In this document: piece after piece, positions 21,137 to 28,313 of the stretch
Position numbering within the stretch: position 1 is the first letter of the stretch
Layout of the letters: every line of letters begins with the position of its first letter
Assembly: GCF_900107165.1 (NCBI RefSeq)
Contig: NZ_FNOY01000014.1
Span: 1-60,142, forward strand
DNA from: Nitrosomonas halophila
Lineage (GTDB): Bacteria > Pseudomonadota > Gammaproteobacteria > Burkholderiales > Nitrosomonadaceae
Length of the DNA stretch: 60,142 nt
Direction: 5' to 3'
The notes under the pieces: model-generated
What the model saw: only the letters and a program-made list of their open reading frames with translations
Told to the model about the DNA's origin: nothing
The model's database searches: none
Translations under genes and position numbers: made by a program

Positions 21137-21208
21137 CAGCAAGCTTGCCATGCAACCGACAAACCCACCTCATCCAATAAAATGATCACTCGATAGGGGA
21201 AACAACTG

Positions 21209-21661
21209 ATGATAAAACAATCTGGAAACCAATCACCAAAAGAAGAGCCCGCACACAGAAAAGTCAGCCCGGCCATTCGCGAGGCAGCGGCCAAGCTCGC
21301 TCTTTCCCATGATCCGGTGCCCGCCGATTTGTTCGATGCCACTGCCTCTGCAATCGCCGCAGAGCTGGCCAATACCAAGGATAAATTCAACCGGCCCAAT
21401 CAAATCCGCCGTTTTTACGATGAGCTGGTGACCTGGCAACAGCGCATCAAGGACGACGAGGATGCATTCAAAAAGCATGAGGCTTTCATCCGCATGATGA
21501 ATGCCAAAGTCGCCTACGCAAAAGGAAGAGATTTGGTGGATGCCAATTTCGAACACTGGTTCGGAGCAGGCATCAAAGCCACCACCAGCGCCAGGGCGCT
21601 CAAGCATTTCCAGCTGCATTTCGAGGCAATGCTCGGTTTTCTTAAAGGCCTGCGCGGCTAA
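21209..21661 (+). CDS. csm2: Csm2, small subunit of the type III-A complex
   Basis: This 150-residue, mostly helical and basic protein lies between cas10 and csm3. The segment ANTKDKFNRPNQIRRFYDELVTW, followed by FIRMMNAKVAYAKGR and a C-terminal LKHFQLHFEAMLGFLKGL, is typical of Csm2 (TIGR01870). Csm2 forms the inner filament that lines the crRNA-target duplex. GGGGA lies upstream of the ATG. The first 30 residues are polar and probably disordered. Its presence marks subtype III-A rather than III-B, which would have cmr5. Confidence 0.9.
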   Translation: MIKQSGNQSPKEEPAHRKVSPAIREAAAKLALSHDPVPADLFDATASAIAAELANTKDKFNRPNQIRRFYDELVTWQQRIKDDEDAFKKHEAFIRMMNAKVAYAKGRDLVDANFEHWFGAGIKATTSARALKHFQLHFEAMLGFLKGLRG

Positions 21662-21684
21662 ACACAATTGAAAAGGATAAACAA

Positions 21685-22419
21685 ATGCAATTGACCCAAA
21701 TCCAGCAAATTACCGGCACCATCATTCTCAAAACTGGCCTGCACATCGGCGGCGGCAGCGAGATGCGCATCGGCGGCATCGACAACCCTGTTATCAAGGA
21801 TCCTGTTTCCGGGTTGCCCTACATTCCCGGCTCATCGCTCAAGGGCAAGATGCGCAGCCTGCTCGAATGGCAGCTGGGTTTAGTTGGTGTCGCGCAGGGC
21901 AAGCCGCTCTCGTTTCAGCATTTGAAAGATTTGAAGCCGGACGAGACCCTTCAAGCGCGTGACTTGCTGAAACTGTTTGGCGGCGCCCCGGGCGGGGAAA
22001 CCGAGGCCATTGCGAATGAAATCGGACCCAGCCGGTTGGCATTCTGGGATTGCCCCTTGAACAGCCAATGGCAGCAGGACGAGCTGGGCGAGCATGCCAA
22101 GGCGACCGAAGCCAAAACGGAAAACAGCATCGACCGCATCAAGGGTGTGGCGGCCAACGGCGCAATTCGTCAGACCGAGCGCGTGGTGGCAAGCGCGCAG
22201 TTTGATTTCCGGCTAAGCCTGAAAGTGCATGATGACGAAGACCTGCTGGATATGGTTCTGATTGGCCTCAAACTGCTTGAGCTCGACAGTCTCGGCGGTT
22301 CCGGCTCACGCGGTTACGGCAAGATCAAATTCCTCGATATGCAAATGACGGGGAACGATTCATTACAAATGCGCTTCGATCAGATCCAGCCCTTCTCCAA
22401 CATGCATGGAGCTGCCTGA
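21685..22419 (+). CDS. csm3: Csm3, backbone RAMP and target-RNA endonuclease
   Basis: This 244-residue RAMP protein polymerises along the crRNA and cuts bound target RNA every six bases. The catalytic Asp33 is present in GGIDNPVIKDP, and the RAMP loop IPGSSLKGKMRSLLEW follows. The C-terminal Gly-rich loop is LGGSGSRGYGKIKF at about residues 202-215. An AAGGATA ribosome-binding site precedes the ATG. The gene ends one base before the likely csm4 start. Confidence 0.96.
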   Translation: MQLTQIQQITGTIILKTGLHIGGGSEMRIGGIDNPVIKDPVSGLPYIPGSSLKGKMRSLLEWQLGLVGVAQGKPLSFQHLKDLKPDETLQARDLLKLFGGAPGGETEAIANEIGPSRLAFWDCPLNSQWQQDELGEHAKATEAKTENSIDRIKGVAANGAIRQTERVVASAQFDFRLSLKVHDDEDLLDMVLIGLKLLELDSLGGSGSRGYGKIKFLDMQMTGNDSLQMRFDQIQPFSNMHGAA

Positions 22420-22420
22420 C

Positions 22421-23395
22421 ATGACGCTTGCTCTTTATCGCGCCCGGTTGCAGTTGCATACCGCCCTGGGCACGCCGCTGGCAGGCGACACACTGTTCGG
22501 CCAGTGCTGCTGGGCAGCGCGCGAACAATGGGGAGAAACTGAATTGCAGCGGCTGCTGGATGGCTATACGGACGGCCACCCCTGGTTGGTCGTCTCCGAT
22601 GGCCTGCCGGAAGGGTATTTGCCCAAACCGACCCTGCCCCAGTCATTCGAGCCGGCAGCCGGCTCCGCCACCGGGCCAATCGACGCTGCCACACGCAAAG
22701 CCAACAAAACCAAGCGCTGGATACCGCTGACGGCCACAGGCAAACCGCTCAAGACCATGTTGAAAGCAGCCCAGTCAGACAAGGAGGCCTACGCAAACCG
22801 GCCGCCCATCGAGTCCATCCAACCGCATAACACACTGAATCGTCTGACAGGCACGACAGGTGCCGATGTGTTTGCACCCTATACGCAACGCCAGACCTTT
22901 TTCGCAAGCGGCCAGGCCATCGACCTGTATCTGGTACTGGATGAATCCCGGTTGGCTGTCGAAAAATTGCGGATCCTGCTCGAGGCCATCGGCATGCATG
23001 GCCATGGCCGTGACGCCAGCAGTGGATTGGGAAAATTCGGCGTTGGCGCAATTTCACCGCATCGCTTCGAGGTCATGGCCCCCGCAAAGCAAACGCCCAG
23101 CTTCTGGACCCTGGCACCCTGCGCGCCCCAGGGCCTGGGGTTTGACGGGAACAACAGTTATTGGCGCATCATCACCCGCTTTGGCAGGCATGGCAACCGC
23201 CATGCGCTGGCCGCCAATCCTTTCAAGAATCCCGTACTGCTGGCCGCCACCGGCGCTGTTTTTACAGCGGACAAGCCTGCCGGCACGCTATTTATCGGAC
23301 AAGGCCTAGGCAGCAATGGGCAGCTTTCTAACAGCGAGCCGGCCACTGTGCAGCAAGGCTATGCGCCCGTAGTCAACATACATATGGATGATTGA
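22421..23395 (+). CDS. csm4: Csm4, RAMP subunit capping the crRNA 5' tag
   Basis: This 324-residue RAMP protein begins MTLALYRARLQLHTALGTPLAGDTLFGQ, the Csm4 opening in which the short loop leads into the first helix. The Gly-rich segment GHGRDASSGLGKFGVG near residue 200 is a RAMP feature. Csm4 holds the 5' handle and contacts Cas10. An in-frame ATG at 22406 overlapping csm3 is possible, but 22421 gives the conserved N-terminus. The gene is tightly packed between csm3 and csm5. Confidence 0.92.
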   Translation: MTLALYRARLQLHTALGTPLAGDTLFGQCCWAAREQWGETELQRLLDGYTDGHPWLVVSDGLPEGYLPKPTLPQSFEPAAGSATGPIDAATRKANKTKRWIPLTATGKPLKTMLKAAQSDKEAYANRPPIESIQPHNTLNRLTGTTGADVFAPYTQRQTFFASGQAIDLYLVLDESRLAVEKLRILLEAIGMHGHGRDASSGLGKFGVGAISPHRFEVMAPAKQTPSFWTLAPCAPQGLGFDGNNSYWRIITRFGRHGNRHALAANPFKNPVLLAATGAVFTADKPAGTLFIGQGLGSNGQLSNSEPATVQQGYAPVVNIHMDD

Positions 23396-23400
23396 TAAAT

Positions 23401-25017
23401 ATGCAAAATACCGATTACCGCCCGATCACCCTGACCCCTCTCTCACCCATCCATATCGGCTGTGATGAGGATTATGTCCCCACCAATTTCGTGATCCAGG
23501 ACAACCTGCTGCACTACCTGGACATGACCATGCTGGCCGATCTGCTGGAAGACGACGAACGCCGCAAACTGGGTGAGAGCCAAACCATTGGCGCGATCCA
23601 GTATTTCTTCAAATCGCGGCGGGATCGCTTCGCGCCGCTTGCCCATCATATCGTCGGCATCGCCAGCGATATCGCACAGGAATACGAAACCAAAGCGGGC
23701 CGGCCCGTGCAAAGCCTTACAAACAGCAATCATACCTACAACCTGTTTCCGATCTCGCGCACCTCATACCGCAGTCTTGACCTGTCCCCCTACCTGCCAG
23801 GCAGTTCGCTCAAAGGCAGCATACGGACAGCCTGGCTGAATACGATCAATCAAGGCAGACCCTTGTCAGACGCCAAGGAAAACAATCAGGCTCTTCAGCA
23901 GAGGCTGCTGGGTTACAGTGCAGGCCAATTCGAGAACGATCCGCTGCGCCACCTGCACGTTGCGGACGCCCATCATGAAGAGGATCCTGCGCCCACCCAT
24001 ATTCTGTATGCAGTCAGCAAGAAAAAACGGCCAAGCGAACATGGCACACCCGAGCTGAAGGTTTTCCTGGAGACCATTCCGGGCTTGTTGAGCGACGCCT
24101 TCAGCGGAGAAATCCGCATTTGTCCGGACAACAAAGATGGCGCAAGCAACCTGACATGGCAACACCTTTGCGATGTCTGCAACGCTTTCTACTGGCCCCA
24201 GCTGGAAGCCGAACTCGATCACACGCATTTAGCCAAAATGCTCGATCCAGCTTGGCGGCAGGTGATCCAGGACCTGCTCCGTGAAGAACTGGCCGAATTG
24301 CGTGCAAAACAGCAAGGTTTTCTGCTGCGTGTCGGCAAGCATTCCGGCGCGGAATCCGTCACACTCGACGTTGTGCGCGATATTAAAATTCTGGGTAAAA
24401 AAGGTGCCCCACCCAGTTACCGCAAGGAAACCACCAAGGAAACCACCGAGAAACGTTTCGCCAGCGAACGTAAGGATGCCGCCAACAACCTGCTGCCATT
24501 CGGCTGGCTATGGGTCGAATCCTGTCAGGATGCCTATCAGTATCTTTCCATTGCCATGCGCGACAGGCTCCGGCCCCATACGCTGGTTTTGCGCGAGGCG
24601 CAGCAGAATCGCCTTGAGCAAATCGAGCAGGCGCGAAAACAACGGGATGCGGCCAGACAGGCTGCCGAGCAGAAACGCCTGCAAGCCGAGCAAACCGCCC
24701 GGCTAGAAGCAGCCGCCGCACAGGCCAAAGCTGCGGAACTCGCCAAGCTCAGTGAAAATATGCGCCAGATCGTGCAGTTGCGCGATGCAATCGACAAACG
24801 CCTGGTCATCGGCCAGAAAATACCGGTAAGCGATCATTTCTTCGGCGGCCATATCATGGCCCTGGTGCAACAGGCGTTGGCCAGCCAGGACTGGAGTTCG
24901 GAGGAAAGAAACGCACTGGCTGCCATGCTCGAAGAACGGGCGAGCAAACTGATCAATCTCGACGCCAAGGACTTCCGCAAAAAGCTCAAACTGGCAGCTC
25001 TGCGAGGTCAGGCATAA
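23401..25017 (+). CDS. csm5: Csm5, RAMP subunit with a long coiled-coil C-terminal extension
   Basis: This 538-residue protein begins YRPITLTPLSPIHIGCDEDY and has YLPGSSLKGSIRTAWLN around residue 133, both standard for Csm5, which caps the crRNA 3' side and recruits trimming nucleases. The core ends near residue 385 (LLPFGWLWVE), where usual Csm5 proteins stop. About 150 further residues follow. From about 395 to 460 there is a charged heptad-rich coiled coil (EQIEQARKQRDAARQAAEQK). A helical tail with KIPVSDHFFGGHIMALV then runs to the end. A TTG at 23392 would overlap csm4; the ATG at 23401 is preferred. The stop abuts the cas6 start. Confidence 0.9.
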   Translation: MQNTDYRPITLTPLSPIHIGCDEDYVPTNFVIQDNLLHYLDMTMLADLLEDDERRKLGESQTIGAIQYFFKSRRDRFAPLAHHIVGIASDIAQEYETKAGRPVQSLTNSNHTYNLFPISRTSYRSLDLSPYLPGSSLKGSIRTAWLNTINQGRPLSDAKENNQALQQRLLGYSAGQFENDPLRHLHVADAHHEEDPAPTHILYAVSKKKRPSEHGTPELKVFLETIPGLLSDAFSGEIRICPDNKDGASNLTWQHLCDVCNAFYWPQLEAELDHTHLAKMLDPAWRQVIQDLLREELAELRAKQQGFLLRVGKHSGAESVTLDVVRDIKILGKKGAPPSYRKETTKETTEKRFASERKDAANNLLPFGWLWVESCQDAYQYLSIAMRDRLRPHTLVLREAQQNRLEQIEQARKQRDAARQAAEQKRLQAEQTARLEAAAAQAKAAELAKLSENMRQIVQLRDAIDKRLVIGQKIPVSDHFFGGHIMALVQQALASQDWSSEERNALAAMLEERASKLINLDAKDFRKKLKLAALRGQA

Positions 25018-25977
25018 ATGTTCACCACTTACCCCCTCGCACGTTACCGTTTCGAATTCGAAGTGACTCGCCCAGTGCGGTTGCCGGAATTCGCCGGCTC
25101 GACCCTGCGCGGCGTCTTCGGCCGGGCGCTGAGGCAACTGGCATGCGTCACCCGTGCCCCGAACTGCCAAGGATGCCTGCTGCAGCGAAACTGCCCCTAT
25201 CCCGCCGTCTTCGAGCCTCCCAAACCGGAAGCCGCTTCATTGAAAAACATTGCCACAGTGCCGGTTCCCTATCTCATTGAGCCGCCTGAATGGGGAATCA
25301 AGCACTATGCACCAGGAGAAATACTGACTTTTGGCTTCACGCTGATCGGCCATGCCCAGCAACATTTACCGCTTTGCATCATGGCATGGCAGCGGGCTTT
25401 CGCGCGCGGCGTTGGCGCGGGCCGTGGCACGGCGGAACTGCTGGGCGTAAACCTTCTCTCTCAACAAGACAGCGGCCAGGAAACCGAAATGCCGGTTTAC
25501 CAGCCCGGCCAAAGCCTGATCGAGCACCCGCAATACACTACCCTGCCCCCACAGGCACCGCTCACACGAATTACCCTGCAGTTCGTGACACCGCTCAGGC
25601 TGCAACAAAATGGCCACGCGCTGCCACCTGCCAGACTCAACGCCCATATCCTGCTCATGGCGTTAGTCAGACGCATCAGCCTGCTGGCTGAAATGCATGC
25701 CGGCAAAGCACGCTATAATGCCGCAGAATTTACCGCCATGGCAACGGCAACCAGCCAGATTAGCGGCCAACACCAGATGAGCTGGCGCGACTGGACACGG
25801 CATTCTTCGCGCCAGCAGCGCATCATGCGGTTGGGTGGCTGCGTGGGCGCCTGGCAATTAAGCGGTAATCTGGTACCATTTCAGGAAGCGCTGCATCTCG
25901 GAGCATGGCTGCATGTCGGCAAGGAAGCCTGTTTTGGTCTTGGTAAGTATCGCATTCTGGCAAATAGCGAAACATAA
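25018..25977 (+). CDS. cas6: Cas6-type pre-crRNA processing endoribonuclease
   Basis: This 319-residue RAMP protein has FEFEVTRPVRLPEFAGSTLRG at the start. A four-Cys cluster (Cys43, Cys50, Cys53, Cys59) probably binds zinc. The C-terminal Gly-rich loop is VGKEACFGLGKYRI. This matches the PF10040-like Cas6 family found with type III systems. The enzyme should cut each repeat below its small hairpin to release crRNAs with the tag ATTGAGAC. It starts immediately after the csm5 stop and is the last gene before the array. I cannot assign the catalytic residues. Confidence 0.9.
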   Translation: MFTTYPLARYRFEFEVTRPVRLPEFAGSTLRGVFGRALRQLACVTRAPNCQGCLLQRNCPYPAVFEPPKPEAASLKNIATVPVPYLIEPPEWGIKHYAPGEILTFGFTLIGHAQQHLPLCIMAWQRAFARGVGAGRGTAELLGVNLLSQQDSGQETEMPVYQPGQSLIEHPQYTTLPPQAPLTRITLQFVTPLRLQQNGHALPPARLNAHILLMALVRRISLLAEMHAGKARYNAAEFTAMATATSQISGQHQMSWRDWTRHSSRQQRIMRLGGCVGAWQLSGNLVPFQEALHLGAWLHVGKEACFGLGKYRILANSET

Positions 25978-26052
25978 CTATGCTTCAAGCAGCCATTTCC
26001 ACGAACGCCCATTGCAACAAACTGATTAGCAAGGATAAAATTGCCACGATGA
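25978..26052 (+). promoter_or_regulatory. Short leader between cas6 and the CRISPR array
   Basis: Only 75 bp separate the cas6 stop from the first repeat, A+T-richer than the genes around it (for example TAGCAAGGATAAAATTGCC). The repeat orientation and the decayed repeat at the far end place the leader here. No clear promoter is visible, so the array may be read from the csm operon or from a promoter inside cas6. Confidence 0.55.
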
Positions 26053-26574
26053 GTTGAACTACTGCCCTGATTTAAAAGGGATTGAGACAATGAGTGCGAC
26101 GCCGTAATGATTGGTTGAGACGGTTGAACTACTGCCCTGATTTAAAAGGGATTGAGACGGATCTGCTCTTTGCCTTCTTCTTGTGCCTTGTGTTGAACTA
26201 CTGCCCTGATTTAAAAGGGATTGAGACAGCATCCCGAGAGACAATGAGTTGGAAATATAAAGGTTGAACTACTGCCCTGATTTAAAAGGGATTGAGACCT
26301 AAATTGTGCCTGGGCTTCGTCCAGCTGTTGGTTGAACTACTGCCCTGATTTAAAAGGGATTGAGACGCCTCGAATTGGTTGGTGCCGTCCGGATCCGGCG
26401 TTGAACTACTGCCCTGATTTAAAAGGGATTGAGACGCAGCGGTTTTATCCCGCTCGCAATCGAGGACCGTTGAACTACTGCCCTGATTTAAAAGGGATTG
26501 AGACGCGCTGGCTCAGGGTAATTGAATCCGCTTGCCACGTTGAACTACTGCCCTGATTTAAAAGGGACTAAAAT
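26053..26574 (+). CRISPR. CRISPR array, eight 36-bp repeats and seven spacers
   Basis: The repeat begins GTTGAACTACTGCCCTGATT and ends AAAAGGGATTGAGAC. Repeats start at 26053, 26123, 26192, 26263, 26331, 26400, 26469 and 26539. The first seven are identical. The last decays after AAAAGGGA, reading CTAAAATT, which marks the leader-distal end. Spacers are 34, 33, 35, 32, 33, 33 and 34 bp. CCCT/AGGG inside the repeat forms a small stem, leaving the 8-nt tag ATTGAGAC, so the crRNA strand is plus, downstream of cas6. No spacer shows a recognisable match inside the window, and none could be searched outside it. Confidence 0.99.
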
Positions 26575-26590
26575 TCCGTCATCAGAATCG

Positions 26591-26650
26591 GTCAGAGCCA
26601 TTGATGGCGGTATTGCTCTGACTAAGGGCTCATTAATAACGAGCCCTTAG
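26591..26650. other. Two consecutive stem-loops after the array
   Basis: GTCAGAGC at 26591-26598 pairs with GCTCTGAC at 26615-26622. CTAAGGGCTC at 26622-26631 pairs with GAGCCCTTAG at 26641-26650 around a nine-base loop. The second is a strong 10-bp stem without a T run. It could stop or protect the pre-crRNA transcript. It also looks like two short repeat ends head to head, because the same motif occurs at 2934-2950 and 53366-53380. Confidence 0.6.
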
Positions 26651-26678
26651 AAATGGGTGGTTATCCAAGAACGGATAG

Positions 26679-26750
26679 CCGGCAATTGGCAAGCTTGTCA
26701 GCCAGCAGACTGCGCCAGTATTTCTCTATACTCCCCTACTCTGCAGACAG
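26679..26750 (+). repeat. Direct repeat A (pair with 27231-27308)
   Basis: A segment of about 72 bp running from CCGGCAATTGGCAAGCTTGT to CTGCAGACAG is repeated at 27231-27308 with roughly 80 percent identity by eye, including the shared TTTCTCTATACT core. The two copies flank a 48-codon hydrophobic ORF. Confidence 0.7.
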
Positions 26751-26872
26751 GCGCATGGCGCCAACCAAATGGGTTGCCTCGCAAAGACGGCTGTCTGACT
26801 GTTACCCCCCCATCCTGCCCAGAAGGGATTGGGCTCTCAAAACCGGTCGCTTTTATTTCCATTTTTCAAACT

Positions 26873-27019
26873 ATGAGAAAGAAACAGCAAAGGGATCCCG
26901 TATTGACAGCCATTAAATGGCTCTTCTTTCTGTGGCTCGTGATGCGCGTGACTACTGTTATCTTGATAATTATAGTATTGGGCAGAATTTATTTTGGTTG
27001 GCGCGCCATATTTCGGTAA
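26873..27019 (+). CDS. Possible small membrane protein (48 aa)
   Basis: The predicted peptide starts MRKKQQRDPVLTAIKWLFFL and continues with a strongly hydrophobic stretch (VTTVILIIIVLGRIYFGW) before a basic end. It would form one or two membrane helices with a positive N-terminus. I do not recognise a family. No good ribosome-binding site precedes the ATG, and part of the frame extends further upstream without similarity to anything. It sits between the CRISPR array and the adaptation genes, so it could be an accessory gene, but it could also be chance or the remnant of a larger gene. Confidence 0.35.
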   Translation: MRKKQQRDPVLTAIKWLFFLWLVMRVTTVILIIIVLGRIYFGWRAIFR

Positions 27020-27230
27020 CTGTAACTGCTGATCTGGTCCTGGCAGTCAAAACCAATATTTCTCTTGTAATTTCTTGGAGCAGGCATGCTGTGTCTGTAT
27101 CTGATTTTTATCCGCTTGCCAGTGATGATAGTGACGGCCTGCATTTGCCTCGCCCTGATTTACCATTGGTTATCAAGGCATTTCCTGGCAAAAAAAAACG
27201 GCCGGACGGCTATCCGATGAGAGCGCACAC

Positions 27231-27308
27231 CCGGCAAAATTGACAAGCTTGCCAGTCAACAGATAGCGCCAGCGTTTCTCTATACTTCCTTTCCATGCAG
27301 GCAGACAG
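27231..27308 (+). repeat. Direct repeat B (pair with 26679-26750)
   Basis: This second copy runs from CCGGCAAAATTGACAAGCTT to CAGGCAGACAG. It shares GCGCCAG, TTTCTCTATACT and GCAGACAG with copy A about 550 bp earlier. It covers the start of a 48-codon ORF at 27295. Confidence 0.7.
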
Positions 27309-27441
27309 CACCCAGCCACGCGAGAGCAACACAGAAGCAATTGCGCTGCTTACTTATTGCATGACTGGACTGATTGAAAAATGGGAGAGGAACGAAAGGG
27401 CGGACAGCAACCCGGCTTTCTTCCGCGCAACAGGTTCATAA
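27295..27441 (+). CDS. Possible small protein (48 aa), unknown
   Basis: The predicted peptide begins MQADSTQPRESNTEAIALLT and continues YCMTGLIEKWERNER, which could form one amphipathic helix, then ends in a polar tail. It has no recognised family. It lacks a clear ribosome-binding site and its start lies inside direct repeat B. It may be a genuine small gene or a chance frame. Confidence 0.25.
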   Translation: MQADSTQPRESNTEAIALLTYCMTGLIEKWERNERADSNPAFFRATGS

Positions 27442-27544
27442 CGCAATAGCTGAACAAACCGAAATCGCTAAAGCACGCATCCTGGTCAGAATGGTTTGAA
27501 GGTCCGACTACAGCTATTGCAGCCAAATTTACGGAGAAAATTTT

Positions 27545-27619
27545 ATGTTGCTTCTAGTATTGCTTGTTGTTGTGGGTGTTTATGGTTTCATCTTCGGGTT
27601 CGACTCTGATGACGAGTAG
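27545..27619 (+). CDS. Possible micro membrane protein (24 aa)
   Basis: A GGAG site at 27533-27536 lies eight bases before the ATG. The peptide starts MLLLVLLVVVGVYGFIFGF and ends in the acidic tail DSDDE. A single hydrophobic helix with a charged end is the form of many real bacterial small membrane proteins, and the ribosome-binding site is better than for the two other small ORFs in this interval. I know no family for it. It lies between the array and cas2 and ends 119 bp before MITE copy 3. Confidence 0.45.
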   Translation: MLLLVLLVVVGVYGFIFGFDSDDE

Positions 27620-27737
27620 TATCACGGGCCGGATCATGCCCCGGAGCTGATACCGGGCTGCCTTCTGAATGTTCGATATCATCAAGGCTGCCCGCAAAGA
27701 GCCGTATGAAGCAGTGTCTTGGCTTGCACGAAGCGGC

Positions 27738-27902
27738 TAGGAGGCTGTCCGAGAATAGCGATCGTAGCGAGGGCGAAGCTGGCTGAGCGGGATTTTTAGA
27801 TCATTTGAGGCGAATAGTTGTTCTATTCAACGAAAAGGATCGAAAAATCCAGCCTGGCAGGTTCGTCCACAGTAGATCAGTCTATTTTCGGACAGCCTCC
27901 TA
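27738..27902. mobile_element. MITE copy 3, inverted relative to copies 1, 2 and 4
   Basis: This 165-bp element is bounded by TAGGAGGCTGTCCGAGAATAG and CTATTTTCGGACAGCCTCCTA. It has the same internal sequence as the other copies but in reverse orientation. It lies 117 bp upstream of the first cas2 gene, so it separates the adaptation module from the array and may carry outward promoters or a hairpin that affects its expression (inference). It contains no ORF with support. Confidence 0.85.
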
Positions 27903-28019
27903 AATGATCCTGTGGCAGGCAACATACCAGGCTATTGGCAAACTTGCCGGAAAAACCGCAAGCAATAAGATTCTGCTGCTGTAGCAGAAACCCGGTCAAT
28001 TCATTCGAGCATATCGCCC

Positions 28020-28304
28020 ATGAGTGCACGTACGGTGTATTTGATTTGTTATGACATATGCTGCCCGCGCCGGCTAAGAAAGGTGCATCGGTTCCTGCTC
28101 GGTTATAAAACCGGTGGTCAGAAATCATTTTATGAATGCTGGCTGACTCGGCAGGAATTACAGGCCGTGAGGGCGCATCTGGCTGAATTAATCGATGAGA
28201 CAGAAGACCGCGTACATATCTTTCAACTCGATCCGCGCATGAAGCCAGACTGCTTTGGCATCGCAGAGACCATGGCGGTAAACGCACCATTTATTGTGAT
28301 ATAG
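28020..28304 (+). CDS. cas2: Cas2, first copy
   Basis: This 94-residue protein has the Cas2 ferredoxin-like pattern: TVYLICYDICCPRRLRKVHRFL with the conserved Asp in YDI, then FYECWLTRQELQAVRAHL, then DRVHIFQLDP. Cas2 bridges two Cas1 dimers in the spacer integration complex. It is followed nine bases later by cas1. It differs strongly from the second Cas2 at 29282, so it is not a recent duplicate. ATG at 28020 has no strong ribosome-binding site. Confidence 0.88.
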   Translation: MSARTVYLICYDICCPRRLRKVHRFLLGYKTGGQKSFYECWLTRQELQAVRAHLAELIDETEDRVHIFQLDPRMKPDCFGIAETMAVNAPFIVI

Positions 28305-28313
28305 GAGATCCCC

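Noticed and set aside
26053..26574. Open frames running through the CRISPR array on both strands
   Set aside because: They are translations of the repeats (for example recurring NYCPDLKGIET and SLLNQGSSST) with no start signals; arrays are not coding.
26917..27243. 108-codon frame after the array
   Set aside because: No ribosome-binding site, no recognisable family, unusual composition, and it overlaps a more plausible hydrophobic frame.
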